Assembly (NCBI GenBank): GCA_021234155.1
Contig: JAJEKV010000175.1
Coordinates: 545,561-609,560 of the forward strand
DNA from: Isoetes taiwanensis
Lineage: Eukaryota > Streptophyta > Lycopodiopsida > Isoetales > Isoetaceae
Direction of reading: 5' to 3'
Length of the DNA stretch: 64,000 nt
Shown piece by piece: positions 23,400-36,189 of this stretch (position 1 is its first letter; every line of letters begins with the position of its first letter). The translations under genes were made by a program, and so were the position numbers. Under the pieces are notes generated by a model that was not told where the DNA came from, searched no databases, and saw only the letters and a program-made list of their open reading frames with translations.

Positions 23400-25250
23400 T
23401 TGGCCGCCATGTACGTAAAGTAATTTCCGCCCGGAGAAGAACTCCTTTCTCGAGCGGCATCTCGCTTGGGGCGCCATCGGCGTCGGAAAGCGTCGCGACA
23501 TGTATGGATGCGCTTATGACATAGAGAGGAGGCCATCTTTGGTCTAGGGCTCGGTCGCGCCACCCACCCCTCGTGTCGGTCGTCCCGGTTCCCGCCCCAA
23601 AGCGTGCAAACATTGCTCCCAACCTCGGTCCCCTCATCACTATCGGGGAGCCTTATCCGGCTCAACCTTCTCAACCGTACTTTCACACCCACGAACATGC
23701 CTACATCCATCATTCTTGAGGCCATCGCCTCTTCGCCCATAACCATCATCTCCCGGGTGGGCACACGGCTATCCACATGTCTCCTTTCGCCTACCGGGGA
23801 ATATCCTTTCCCCTCGTTTCCCCTTTGCTCTTCTGTTTACAACCTCACGGATCTCAAAACCAATGCTCGAGCTGCCCCGGTTTCTCAAGCTTGATCACCC
23901 CTTCATCGAGGGTCCGTCGGGGCACAATGCCACATCCACCTCAACCTCAATATCCTCACTATCCCGATTTCTGTCCAGCCCCGGCACTTTCACATCTACC
24001 TTCGGACTCACGGCCGACTTATCCCACCTTTGGCAACCACGAAGGCAAGCCGTTAGACCAAAGTGCTCAGGCCCACATGGAAGAATTTGAGGCTCTAGCT
24101 GTCCCTAAATGGTCGCAGCGCAGCCTCAACTGAAATTCCACATCTTTTCCACCACAACTGCGTGGCTCTCCTCATCAATGGCTCATGTCCAGCAAAAGCC
24201 ATTGGAAACAAGCCCCGGTCAGAAATGCGCCTTTGCTTTTCTCTCTCATTCTGGGACCACGGATGATGATCAACTTCATCTCAAGCAACTCAATGAACTT
24301 CAGCAAAGCCCACAGTGCGAGGGGATTTTGCGGATCGACTTCACATTACGCTAAGTAAGCTCAAGGGTACCCTACGAGCAGTTTTTGGTGCGGTTTCTCC
24401 AAGGACTTCCTCACGCTATTCGACTCATGACTGAATACTGCGTCCCAAAACTTTGGAGCGGGCTATCATTCTGTCAATCACTCCGTCAATGTTTCCTCCG
24501 TGGCTCTTCAAGAGCTCCGTTCATTCCACGTCATGGTTCCACAAGCGGTACATTTCGGCCTCAACACGCTAATCCACGGTTGATCAAATCACGGTGCCAT
24601 ATTTGCAAATATCAAGGCCATTTTGGCCAATGAGTGCAACTCCACCAATGGCCCGCCTCATTGCAAGCGATGCAACATGTGCAATCATGCCGCGGAAGAG
24701 TGCACTCGCACTCATCCCACACCGATTCGCAACAAAATGGTTTATCAAGTGCAAACCACACCTCGATTACAATCGCACTATCGGTGACCACCTCTTGGTG
24801 CGACCCCGCAACTCTATCGACGCGGGACCAACCACGGGGATCCAACCAGCGTCCTCCTTTTGATCCTTCTAAAGCTCGGTGCTTTATCCTTTGTCAGAAT
24901 GGGGTCATACCACCCGCGGCGTGTCCTCAACTTCCACAGGAAGGTTGGTGCGGCTTCACGGTACCAATCAGACCACATCGGTCCGCCTCACGGCTTACCA
25001 ACTCGGCTAGCTAATGGCAAACAAGGCGCTGACCGGTTCTTAGAAGCCACCAAGGCGCCTCGGCAATCGCGCTATCAACCCGCTCCGGCAAATCAACCTC
25101 ATTTGGATCAACAAGCCCAAGAGGAAATTTTTTGGGGCACTTAATCCTCCCGTCTGACCATCAAATTGGGTTGGTACCGTTTCACGCCGGACCAAGGCAT
25201 CCGTCCTTGACTATTATTGAGGAAGGACCGCCAACCTGCCGCTGCGGTTG
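23400..25250 (+). pseudogene. Gy2 gag remnant with zinc-knuckle traces
   Basis: Overlapping short frames on the plus strand include capsid-like text (YEQFLVRFLQGLPHAIRLM across a break, about 24375-24440). A nucleocapsid knuckle CHICKYQGHFGQ is followed by one extra base before the last Cys codon (24596-24636), so CX2CX4HX4C is present but frame-shifted. A second Cys-rich run CKRCNMCNHAAEEC lies just downstream (about 24660-24705). Gag would package the RNA. Boundaries are approximate. Confidence 0.6.
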
Positions 25251-25672
25251 ACACCATTCCTCATGAGGGGCGAAAAAAGGTTCACTTTGCGACTTGGAAA
25301 AGCTCATGCCAAATGTCATGCCCAAAGTTAGCCAAAGCATTTTGAATCTCATGCAAAGGCTGCTGAAGGCGCACATTGTGGCCAATGTTCATACCACCAC
25401 TAGAGCTCAACAAAGACAAGATACCCCTTCAACATCTCAACCTCCACGCTCTCGGACATATCCCAATATTGCGGCGTAGGGTTGACTTACTCAAAAAGTT
25501 CTTTGCTTCCACCCCGCGCACTCAGCACCGGTGGAACCCGGCGGATCCTTTTCTCATGTACCTCTCGAACTCCAAGAGGAGCTTGCCAAGATCAAAATTC
25601 CTTTAAGCTTGGCAACCATTTTAAAACTTCTGTCTGCTCTCAGGACCGGTTACCACTCCCAAGCTGTTTTAG

Positions 25673-25945
25673 TTGGGGCTGCCTTCTACCTCTACACCCA
25701 CGGTCCATGCAGCGGTGGGAAATCAGCAAGTCAACCATGTTCAAATCGATGGAGGTAGTGCGGTCAATCTCATCACGGATAAACTCCGCCAAACAAATGG
25801 GCATCACACAACTCTTTTCGTGCCCCATATGACATCAAATTGGCTAATGGCCATATCCGCGAGACCTCAAGGCGTCACACCTATTCTTCACATCAACATT
25901 GGTGATCTCGCTTTCCCATGGAATTTGGGTTTGGAAAGCTGGTGA
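25673..25945 (+). pseudogene. Gy2 aspartic protease region
   Basis: The frame contains NHVQIDGGSAVNLITDKLRQ (about 25736-25795), where DGGS is the active-site loop of plant gypsy proteases. It is followed by a hydrophobic stretch and ILHINIGDLAFPW. It lies between gag and RT as expected. The frame is open over 90 codons but is not joined to RT. Confidence 0.7.
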
Positions 25946-26719
25946 AGATCCGGTGACTATGAAATCTTTGGTGGGAAGACCCTTTCTCCGCCCGGGCAAA
26001 AGTATCCATTCTTGGGCCACGGACGAGTTAGTCATCACGAGATGGTCATCTCAATGCCACCATGGACTTGCAAGCGGCGGGATCATTTTACGTTGACAAT
26101 GCGGAACCCTCTCTCTCAGACAGCGATTCGAAGAAGCTCGGAATATTTATCAAGTTCGAGGCTCCCCTGCGCGTCGCCTCTATCATCCTACCGAATATCG
26201 CGATCCTTGGGGAGAAATGACTCTTGTCCGGGACCGGTGGCTGCCTTGCTTGACCCTACGGCTCCTTGCAATCGAATCAAGCGTTGATCACTTTTCGGAT
26301 CGCGACACTCACGCAACTCTGTTGATGTACATATTGGTCATGGAAGCAACCAGCGCTGCTAGATGGCCGAGCAACCTCTCTTTTTCACCACGCAAAGTGC
26401 CACGCATCCGGTTATGCTCCAACCTCACGCACACATTGTCGGGATACTGAAGTCATACCCCATATTCGGACTCGAAGTGAGATTGTGGATGTTGGCAACA
26501 ATCAACTTTGTCGCATTCTGCAAACCTTCGGCTCCTTATCGTAACGGGGCCGTCCATTTGTTCAAAAATTCAAACACATTTTAGCACGGGTTACAAAGAT
26601 CTTGGGGAATCAACAAAAGCTTGGGGAACTCACCATTCCTACCAAATCGATGCGACCCGGTTAGCAGCGGCGATGCGAGGCTCAACCCTAATTACACGTG
26701 ATCGGCGTCAAAGTAGGGA

Positions 26720-27930
26720 AATTGACAAACTCCTTCGCTGCGGGTTTGATCTATGAGGTCAAACATTACGAATGGGTGAGCCCCTATCGTCATTGCCCTT
26801 AAGCACAATGGTAAGATCGGCGTGCGTGTGTAGACTATCGGAAACTCAATCGGGCCCGCGGGCGTGATCATTTTCCACTTCCTTCACGGACCAAGTTACG
26901 GAAGAAGTGTTTGGACATGAGATGTACTCCTTTATGGATGGTTTCTCGGCTACAATCGGATCTCCATCAAAGAATCGATCAACTCAAGACCACTTTCACC
27001 ACCCGGTAAGAGTCACTTTTTTTGCCTACAAGGTGGTTCCTTTTGGATTATCCAACTCTCCTTCAACATTTCAGCGAATCATGCTCTCGGTTTTTCATGA
27101 TTTCATGAAGGAAAATCCCTTCTTGCAAATTTTTCAAGATGACTTCTCGCCTCTGATTCCATGGCTGACCATTTGGATAAATTGGAACTTCGTCTTCGAA
27201 ATGTGATGAGTCAGGCATTAGTCTCAATCACGAGAAATGCACCTTTTGCGTCGCCGGTGTTACGTTAGGCCATGTTGTCGACAAAGCGGGAATCACCACC
27301 GATCTGCCAAAATGGGTTGTGTGCTCAAAGCTCAAGCACCGGCCAATATCAAAGAGACGCGCTCTTTCACGGGAAAGGTCAATTATTACTCCACCTTCAT
27401 ACGGGTGGCGGCCATTGCGGATCCCATTCATAAACTCACGGGTGGCGAATCCACGGGCTTGGAATTCCCGGTGATTTTGCTTTCCAACGGTGAAGCTTTT
27501 GCTTACTCGGGCACGGTTCTTGTTCCTCCTCAATGGGACAAGCCCTTTCCGTTCATGTCGATGTCTCGGCGTTTGCTATTGGGCTGTTCTTTCTCAAGAA
27601 TATGATCGCGCTTTGATAAACCAAATCGCTCGCCCGGTAGAAAACTCAATTCTGCTGGCGCAACTATTACGCCCGCGGGCGTGAAGCTTTGGGTCTCATT
27701 TTACGTGTCCAGCGCTTCCGTCATTACCTTTTGGCGGATCAAATCAAGTTCTTTGTGGACCACCAAGCACTTCTCTATTTGATCAACAAATCCGCCCACG
27801 GGCGCATTGCTTTCGTTGGGTCCTTCTTCTCAAAATTTGCTCCTTTTGAAATCGTTCATAAAAAGGTGGCAAATCTCATGTTGTTCGGATTATCTTTCCG
27901 CATCCACCACGGATGATCCATAGCGAGGGG
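26720..27930 (+). pseudogene. Gy2 reverse transcriptase and RNase H
   Basis: RT motifs appear in several frames: DYRKLN-like text near 26838, YSFMDGF at 26925, FFAYKVVPFGLSNSPSTFQR at about 27018-27075 and the catalytic box IFQDDFS near 27129-27150. The C-terminal RT text (CTFCVAGVTLGHVV) lies at 27238-27280. RNase H follows: the HVDVSAFAIG Asp region near 27550, EALGLILRVQRFRHYLL at about 27686-27735, FFVDHQALLYLINK at 27752 and a final SRIHHG. Enzyme order and spacing are normal for Ty3/gypsy. Multiple frameshifts make it inactive. Confidence 0.85.
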
Positions 27931-28089
27931 TCTCGGGCGCCTTCCACGATGCTCAACTCTTTTTAGTCGCGGCAACACCACATTGGTTTCATGATTTTCA
28001 GCGGTACCTCCTCACGGTGCTCTTCCACGGAAGATGAGGCGGCTCTCTCATGGCGACAATCCCCGTCGCCATCAATTTCTCAGAGAGGT

Positions 28090-29215
28090 CAGGTGACTAC
28101 ACCATGGTTTTGGGACATCTCTACAAAGGGTAAGGACACCATCCTGCGGCGCTGTGTTCTACCTCATGAAGTTCGGACATTGTTAGAAGCTCATCAAGGG
28201 CTCGGTGGTGGTCATTTTCATGGTGACACCACGACGCATAAAATCCTTCTTGCCGGGTATTATTGGCCCGCTCTTTAGAGATGCTCACGCCCGCCCGCCG
28301 CGTGTGGGCTTGCCCGGGTGGGGCGCCCGCGACCCGTGGCGCTCTTCCCTTGGCGCCCGGTCGCCCGCCGCACTTCCCGCCGGCAAATGGGAATGGACTT
28401 TGTGGGACCTATAGATCCTCTGGCGGCACACTCGTGCGATACATTTCGGTTCTCGCGACTTCGCCACCAAATGGGCGGAAGCTTGTGCACTTCGGACAAC
28501 AACTGCTGCAAACGCATTTCGAGTCCTCTATCAACAAATTATCAGCGATTGGCTGCCCCGCGGGCTGGTCGGTGGCCGTGGTGTTCATTTCATCAATCAT
28601 ACTATCAAAGAGGCGGCCGGATTATCTCTTGATACATCATCACAAGAGCACACCTTACTATCCTCAAGGCAATGGGTTGTGAGAAAGCACCAACAAAACT
28701 CGGTCACCATTCTCAAGAAAATTTGTGGCGCTTCCCATACAGTTGGCGGACAAAACTTCCCTCTTGTTCTTTGGGCCTACAATACTTGTTTCAAGATTGC
28801 TACTGGGTCACACTCCTTTTAAATTGGTTTATGGTCGGGAAGCTCTCATGCCCTTTGAATACATCCTTCCAACACTCGTTTTCAGCGGCTCTGCTCATAA
28901 TCCACCGGTTGCTCTCAAAAAGCGGGTCTATCAATTAGAAACAGTTGGATGAACTTGAAGGGATGCTTATATTAGGTGTTCTTCATGGACAACGATTTGC
29001 AAAAATCTTTACATGACAAGCGTTTGAAGACAAAAACATTCAAACAAGGAGATTTGGTTCTTCTTTATGATTCGGTACAAAAATTTTCGGGTAAACTCAA
29101 GTTTAGTTGGCTTGGCCCTTATCAAATTGTTCAAGTGGTTAGACCAAGTGTTTTCCAACTCATTTGAATTAGATGGCACTCCATTACCTACATTAGTTAA
29201 TGGTTTTCGTCTCAA
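28090..29215 (+). pseudogene. Gy2 integrase
   Basis: The HHCC finger begins with EAHQGLGGGHFHGDTT and THKILLAGYYWPAL (about 28188-28276). The catalytic core begins MGMDFVGPI (28387). The second Asp lies in DRGVHF-like text near 28580, and the third acidic residue follows STPYYPQGNGL at 28650-28685. Downstream come KLVYGREALMPFEY (about 28827) and the GPY-type end FKQGDLVLLYDS and KFSWLGPYQIV (29040-29130), then a DGTPLPTLVNGFRLK-like run near 29175. Frames are broken between these parts. No chromodomain is seen. Confidence 0.85.
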
Positions 29216-29249
29216 AGCATTTCATCACCGAAAGTGAACATCCCAACAC

Positions 29250-32200
29250 GAGGCAGTTCAAGAATCAAACACCACGAAAGTGACTAGAAAGGCGGTAGAT
29301 TATATTATAGTGGAGATTTTTTACAAAATGTGGCAGCCCGGCTATTTCCGCTATGGGCTTTGCCCTATATACAAAAAGCGGGCTCGAGCCCTATCTACTA
29401 AGTCCTAAGAGGAAAAACCCTCTACTAGGGTTGGGCGAGAGGTGATCGGAGGAGATGGTAGAGGTTACGCTCCGGATCCCAGAAGGTCTGAGAACCACCT
29501 CCATCCCGTTGGTCTTGGTGGGATGTTCAGCCATCCGGCACACCGGCCGCGTCCATGCGAATGCCACGGTTGTGGCAGCGCCCGAGATCGAACAATTCAT
29601 CTTACAAGTGATCCACTCGGCGGTTAGTGGGCATGGTGCAATCTTCGTTCAAGCGGCGGCTTGCGGCCATCTTGGCGCCATCGGATGCCGCCGTTTCTCT
29701 CGGTTCGTCTTATATAGCCAAGCGAGGAACTCCTTGTCGGCGTGGACCAATCACACAAATCGCGCGTGTTTGCAATGCAAAATTTGTTTCTAAAATGAGA
29801 ATCTGTTCTCCGCGCATATCTAGCCATGGTACCTTCGACACATTCCTTTTAATGATATCCCGCCTTGAGTTGCCGGCATTGAATGCCATTCCTTCTTTCC
29901 CACCGTCGAACATTAATGGGTGTCCTTTGCCATCTGTCACATCGATCTTTCTTTCCGTCTCATCCTCACGTTCATTGCTTCTCCCTTACGTTTTTGGGGA
30001 CTTAGCCAAATTTTTTGCCTCTCAATCCCCTTCTTAGCATCTTTTGACACTGGCATCATCAGCGGTTCTGTTTTGCACTCTTCATACCTCTTAGCCTCGG
30101 TTATTAAGCCCTAAAACAAACCTTTTACCCCGTTCCTCTGCGCCTTCATCCTCAGGTGCTTTCGACTTTCGTCTTCCGCCTTTGGCATCTCTCTTAGTTT
30201 CACCAAATCATTCCATGGCTGCCCCAAGATTTTCTACACTTCAAACTCTTTGCTCCCAAGGATCGGCCCTTTTTTGCATCTGTATCCTTCTTGGCGCCCA
30301 CTTTCCGTGAAGCCCTTGTTGGCCCGATAAAAAGTGTTGAGCGACACCGGCTTCTGAATTCTCTCAAATGGAACTTAGGCTCCAAATCTGCTTGATTCGC
30401 GGCGGTTCATGCGCCAATATTGTTAACAGCCCTTAAGGTTACACCACTGTGGTCGATGGCACCACTATTTCATTGACTCAACATTTGATTTCTGAGGTAT
30501 TTCATATTCCCTTGCACACTCCTTGTGTATCATGGTACGCTATCAGGATATTGATGTCCGCGAGTTTGGTGCTTTGCTTATCATGCCAATGTCCATCGTC
30601 GACCAATATCGACAAGCCTCATGAGACCTTTGTGAAATTTTTGTGGCGCCAAATTCCTTGGGTATTCTATCAAGAACACCCATATCAATAAACCTTTCTA
30701 TAACCTGGTCCTTCTTTGCTACACACTCCAAGCACCACATAGATTGGCCCCAAATGATGTTCTATCGTCTTCTCCAAGAAATGGACCGCCTTGAGGTACC
30801 ACTTCCATTCTGAAGTTTACGTGGGAGGGCACTTTCAAGCCCTCATCGTCATTACTTCCCTCCCACACCACCAAATTCTCATACTTCCACTCGGCGCTCC
30901 CTTCAATCAATCACCAAGTTGGCACATCCGCCCATCTTCCCACGGTCATGACCACGGTCACCTCATGTCCTTTGTCTCTTCCTCGCTTACACCATCCACT
31001 TCACACCATTTTTTCCCAAACCTCCCAAACGGGGCAGCGGCCGGTTCCACCACCACAACACCCTCGTCGGTTGTTGTATCGGTGTCGGCCGAGGATGCTC
31101 AGGCTGCTGCTCTTAAGTTACAAGAATCCCAAGGCGGCTCTTATGGCGGGGTTCAGCAGAATTTTCGAGGCCTCGATCACGGTACCACCAAGACCTTCAA
31201 GCTGCAAGCTGCCCAAGTTGCAACTTTGGAGGCCAAACTTCAAGACAAGCATGAAGCTCTCTTACGGGCTCATGCGGATCTCAAGTACACAAGCTCAAGT
31301 CAGCCAACTTCGCGGTCAGCGGGCTCGGCTCGGTCAAATTCAGACTCTATTGGAGCACAACAAGTCCAAAAGCTCTCACAGGTACCAGGGCGAAGATATT
31401 GCTAAACTCAATGCCTTGTACTTTCGGGCTGTGTGAAAATTTCAGCACTCAAGTTCAAAATCTTTTCAGCCGGGGCGGCTCAAGTTGCCTCCTTGGCGGC
31501 TCGGCTTTCCACGGACCTCTCGGCTCACCTCTCTTCAAGATCAGCTTAGAGGTGCGAGAAAGCGAGAAAATACTTCGATGGCGGAGATTGCGTGCCGTCT
31601 CAATACGGGGAAATCTTCCTCCCGAGGTCAATCCTTCTCGAAGCGGGTCCGTGACGATCCATTTTACTCCCTACTCGAAGGGACAATCGGATCCGTGATC
31701 TCGAACAATTTCTGCGGCAAGCTATTGATCTGTGATGAGGCTCAAGCCAAACTTGGCGCCCGGACTTCAATTCTTCCACGAGAATGCGGTGGACTTCCAC
31801 GCTCCCTCCTGCTATCATGATTATGTGGTTGCTCGGCGCCACCTCTTCCTTTCAAAGTGGCCTTGACTGATGGCCTGTGGATATCCAGCGGCGGTGCTGA
31901 TTTTTCGGTTGGCGAGAACTCTCCATTGAAGACAAAGGGTTGTCTTTGTGCCCTTGTTGTCTTTGATCTCATACCTTTGTGCCGATCGGACTTTCTCACT
32001 TTCCAGCGTGGTTCAGCCCATGGCTTATATCTTTCATGATTTCTATCTGGGTGATACGGGAAAACTTTGGCAATGGGCCGCGCCCGACTTTTCGGGGTGA
32101 CCTTTGCTGCAATGGGTGCCGGGGATAACAATCCATATCTTGCGGATCTGCTTTCGGACCAAAACTTTTCATCCGAGTACATGCAGGCTTGCCAATCATT

Positions 32201-33135
32201 TATCTCTCGGCAGCGAGGCGGGGCTACAACAAATTAGGAAGTATCTAGGACATCAGAAGATCTTCCCTATGCACAAGTCTATATCGACACCTCATTTGAT
32301 TTACAATCGATTCTGAGGACTCTTTTGGATAGCAAGGCGGTCCCCACGGGATGGGATAGCCCTCTGTCAACTCTCGACTCTCTGCTTCTCTTTGGGATCG
32401 TTGGTGTCGGGCACTTGATCCGGATCTTGTCGATCAATTCGGGTCCGCCCTTTCGGCAAGGTACGGGCATGGTTCCTTCTCCCTATGCTTCACAGGCGTA
32501 CCTCCCGCCCCGGGTTCTGACTTCGATTGGCGCCTTCCTTTTTTGGACCAAGGTCATGGATGGTCATGCGGGCTGGACACCACCTCGGATCTCGGCGGAT
32601 CTCGGTGGGATCCGCGTTTTATTCGCCGATCACATTGGGAAGAAGGTGCTACTCACGGACAACACCACCAATTGGATCTACATTGCTAATGGCGTGGTTG
32701 GCAAGCGGCTTAGCGGATGCGCTTCATGGTCTCAACACCTTCTTGCGAGCGCCTCCACCTCACGATCCTTTGTCCATCTTCAAAGCAGGATTTTTGCGCT
32801 GCCCTCAAATGCATTTTGCTAAGCTCCTTAAATCGGCGTCCCATTTTTCCTTTGCAATCCAAATGCAGCGTCGGTGCCTTTGGCCTTGAACTGTCTCCTC
32901 ATGGAGTGTCGGTACATTTCTTGAGCGCACGCTGCACGCGAAGACATAGTGCGCTCTACCGTTTTCTTATTGATCTGATCACGCCCTTGGCCAAAACACA
33001 CCTCAAGCTCTTCAATCGCCAAGATCTCATCAGCCCGATTACCATAATGGTGCCCGTCCTCACTCCGTGAGGATCACTTTCAGGTGATGGCTTCAGCCCT
33101 CGGCGCTTCCTCCTTTTCTTCACTGCGAGTGTCGT
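29250..33135 (+). other. Gy2 post-integrase region with coding remnants, unknown function
   Basis: About 3.9 kb separate integrase from the 3' LTR, far more than a standard gypsy element needs. Plus-strand pieces look protein-like: 29455-29793 (VTLRIPEGLRTTSIPLVLVG), TTISLTQHLISEVFHIPLHT near 30455-30515, and a 204-codon frame at 30791-31405 whose second half is a probable coiled coil (AAQVATLEAKLQDKHEALLR). The LISEV..IP text recalls gag-type or post-pol proteins of some plant gypsy groups. It might be a third frame of the element, as in Athila/Tat relatives, or captured host sequence. I cannot assign a function. Confidence 0.5.
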
Positions 33136-33147
33136 TTGGTGGGGGAG
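33136..33147 (+). promoter_or_regulatory. Polypurine tract of Gy2
   Basis: TTGGTGGGGGAG directly before the TGTTGAATC start of the 3' LTR. Plus-strand DNA synthesis starts at such tracts. Confidence 0.75.
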
Positions 33148-33730
33148 TGTTGAATCTGTGCCTCTGATGCGGGACTATTCATCTATCGTCGGACGAGGTC
33201 AAGCTCAAAGATCCTCGGTCAACCCGCGGATTGGGACATCCAAGCCTCCTGAGAAGACTAGCGGTGAGCCTTGGTCAAAGCCTTTGGTCAACAACAAAAG
33301 CGTGGCTTCGGACAAGTGGCGGCCCGTCGCCGCCAGCGTCGGCGTCGGCGTGATTCTAGGCACTTCAAGAGCACGCCAACATTCCCTGCAAATCCAGGCC
33401 TCCTTCGGGAGTAAACGCGAGAATCGATCGAGTGTCTATATTGGGCCCAAGGCCATTGTACTATATATATGAGTAGAGTTAGCTCATAAGTTTTTAGATG
33501 AGTTTTGAGTCTTGTCTCCTTTGGTTTTTTCTCTCTATTTGAGAGCTCATGTATTTTCATCATTGATATCAAAGGAAGCTTATCATCCTTCTCTCATTTG
33601 TTCATTTCTCTTCTTTCTCTTCTCTTTCAAACCAAATCTGGCGTGACATAGTCCCACGGACTCTCTGTTAGATCACGGGTCCTCCAGAGGGTCTTCTTCG
33701 GGGAGTTCCAGAACCCGGACCCCAAACAAA
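33148..33730 (+). repeat. 3' LTR of Gy2
   Basis: Starts TGTTGAATCTGTGCC and ends CCCCAAACAAA; TATA box at 33462-33470. It aligns end to end with 22792-23364. The terminal CAAA instead of CACA is probably a substitution, since the AAGAA duplication then follows exactly. Confidence 0.85.
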
Positions 33731-33827
33731 AAGAAGATGCGAGGCCATGCCATGTTTGGATCCAAATGTCAACATACATCTTCTTTGGGACGATTAAACA
33801 ACATCAAATTCTAATAGGCCTACTTAC

Positions 33828-33923
33828 ATTCTTAGCTCCATCGACATATTCATTAGCACGATCAATGAATGCATAATGTCTAGCTGAAAGAATGTCTGCG
33901 GGATTGTCTAGTTTGATTGTTGC
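33828..33923 (-). CDS. Candidate 32-codon internal exon, minus strand
   Basis: On the minus strand an acceptor (ATGTCTAG) is followed by 96 open bases encoding ATIKLDNPADILSARHYAFI and then DRANEYVDGAKN, ending in AAT/GTAAGT, a strong donor. Length is a multiple of three and the residue mix looks genuine. It lies just outside the right end of Gy2. If it is spliced to the acceptor at about 22720, Gy2 would sit inside the intron, whose original length would be about 170 bp. The family is not recognised. Confidence 0.4.
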
Positions 33924-35840
33924 CTAGACATTATTTAGAACGATCACGCAGAATGTCTAGCTGAAAGAAAGGGTGCATAAAACCTGAACTGCCAATTCTT
34001 TGGTGCCTAATTTTGTAGTTAATCATACAACATAACCCACTTTACGTTTTTCAAAATTGCATAAATCTTATAATGAGTATGGAATTTTTGTTTTAGAGGT
34101 GAAAGGAGAGACAGCGAAGTTTACGCTTCCACTGAGTGCAATGCCAATATGTGCAGCTCACGAGCACCACAATCATTGCCACCGCCTCCACACATCCCAA
34201 CAATAGGGGCCATGGTCACCGATGCATGTTGGCTACCAACACACGCAAAGCAAACCCATTACAAATCCAAATCAAATGTTTCTGGGACAAACATTTGACT
34301 ACCTTTGTCTGCGAGGAGGAAGCGAGCAAAGCTACATGTCCAAAAGATTATCTTTGTCCATCATCCCAGTTGAATAAAGAACATTAAAAGCTTTTCTGTA
34401 ACTTGGCCGGTTCTAGTGTTCCAACTTCAAGGCTTTCATGTCTTTGTAATAAGAGATCTTTTTGTCGTCAAAGGACTCGATAAATGTACCATTCTTTGGT
34501 CTCATAAGTGACCAACTTATCTTTTGCTAGTTATTACATGATATTAAATGAGAGAATATCCAGATAAATCAATTAAGTCCATTACGTTATCATGGTTGAC
34601 ATCACCCAATATAACCTCAATATCCCTGATATATCATGCCACTGCTTTGCAATGTCATGAGCACCATGGGCATTACCACCGGTTAACATTATTGGGCGAA
34701 CCTATCAATGTAATGGTACATCGAATAAGCAAACATTTCACAAAGACACAATAGCCACAAATGCATCACTAGAAAACATATGAAGAAGGAATAGCTCAAG
34801 CGGCATTCGGCAAATCTTGGAGAAGTGGCCAAATGAAGAGCAAATGTACAATGCGTATCTATGCTATAGAATATCTAACGAGCGACGCAGAGCACTCCCA
34901 CTCTCCACCTTGCGTGAAGGCATATGGCGGGATTTGCATTACTCTCTTATATAAGATGTAACAAGCATCAACACCGCCAAAGATTACCGGCCCGTTGTAC
35001 AACCAACAACAACATGTCAGTCTAACCGGTATGGTATGGAATCAGAAATTAAAATATAGAGATAATTTTCCAGCATCACAGAGTCCTCGCGTACTTAGTG
35101 AATACTACGCCGAATATCTCAAAGCATTTGTTATAGATAGAAAATGAACCAGGGGTCCTGTTTCTACCTTGAATAAACCGATCTTGTCGAAGTTGCGATA
35201 TGCCTTCTCGGGCCTTCATTTGTTGGAAGCCCTTTTTTAATCAGCGATGCAAAGTTACCCGGCTTAAAAACTAAGTCTTATCTTCTTCCTTCACGGTAAC
35301 ATTAATATTAAAACGTGGAGAAATCAAGGCAATTCATGTGAGATAGGCAATGAGCAGATGTTCAATATCTACTTCAAAATGTATGGCATAAATTAAAGCC
35401 GGAAGAAAGCGTCATTGGGCATCGATTTTTCCCAATCAAGCCGCCATTTCCACAACCATGCTCGGTCACGGGAAGGTTATTCGAACCAAATCCGATTCGG
35501 CCAGATAAGCTCTTGCCAAGGCTATCGCCATCATGCCGTATCTTGACCTGTCACAAGAAATATAGCCAAACTAAGACCAAATCCAACATTAGGCTATAAT
35601 ATTTTTTTTATCGGTAATCTTCAAGTAACCTCGGAATAATGGAGGTCGGATTCAAAGCCCTCAAACGCGTACTCACGCCTTAGCGGCTTCGGAAAAATCC
35701 ATTCGGACCGGGAAATCCATACATCCGAAGCCAAAACATATGAGCGTAGAAGGTATAATATTTTTTCAAAACCCTTCTTCTAAGATCACGCACATGTATT
35801 CTCGGAATACATATGTGAACCAGGGCATCACCTTCCAACT
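33924..35840. other. Gene-free stretch
   Basis: Mostly AT-rich sequence without a convincing gene. A minus-strand open stretch near 34890-35060 (including GGVDACYILYKR and YAFTQGGEWE) looks faintly coding and might be another TE or LINE remnant, but no motif is decisive. Confidence 0.3.
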
Positions 35841-36140
35841 GCGGTCACCCAGAAGGCGAATGGATGCATCCCAATACATTGAGGACGGGAATTCCACCCA
35901 CGGTACTTGTAGCCGGGTGTGACCTCTACCATCCGCCCGATAAGTGGCCGGAGGTTTGGATGACGTGAGGGAGGATATGAGGACCACCTTAGTCTTGGCT
36001 GGTTGACACGCATATCCGCCGCTGGCAGAATGTGTCCGGGGCATCTAGGTGTGCCTGCATGCCCTCCGGGTATATGGGCCAAGAGGTCCACATCATGCAT
36101 AGATGAGTCACGGATGACTTGGTGCAAGATTTCGTATACC
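35840..36140 (-). mobile_element. LINE-C: RT fragment of the (TTCC)-tail LINE family
   Basis: Very similar to 49385-49680 in the same orientation. On the minus strand MHDVDLLAHIPGG stands where LINE RTs have YADD(V)xLLAH, so one catalytic Asp is lost. After a frame break comes AKTKVVLISSLT, the usual post-YADD continuation, then MYWDASIRLL. This identifies both copies as non-LTR reverse transcriptase. Only about 300 bp are recognisable. Confidence 0.65.
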
Positions 36141-36189
36141 ACGCTCCATTATTCCTATTTTTTCAGCTCCAGGGCCCTCACCTTCATGG

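Larger units (their letters stand above)
22792..33730 (+). mobile_element. Gy2: Ty3/gypsy LTR retrotransposon, 10.9 kb
   Basis: Two direct LTRs of about 0.58 kb (22792-23364 and 33148-33730) enclose gag, protease, RT, RNase H and integrase on the plus strand, then about 3.9 kb of further sequence. The five bases AAGAA at 22787-22791 and 33731-33735 are the likely target duplication. A G-rich polypurine tract lies directly before the 3' LTR. All frames are broken. Domain text differs clearly from Gy1, so it is a separate lineage: its RNase H has the standard form NYYAR..EALGLILRVQRFRHYLL, and no second RNase H is seen upstream of RT. Confidence 0.9.

Noticed and set aside
23300-23780. Minus-strand frames of up to 156 codons in the Gy2 leader
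   Set aside because: They lie antisense to the Gy2 gag region in GC-rich DNA and have no motif.
27228-27533. 101-codon minus-strand frame
   Set aside because: It is antisense to the Gy2 RT/RNase H region.
31742-32182. 146-codon minus-strand frame in Gy2
   Set aside because: It is antisense to the post-integrase region, with low complexity and high R, S and P, and no supporting signal.
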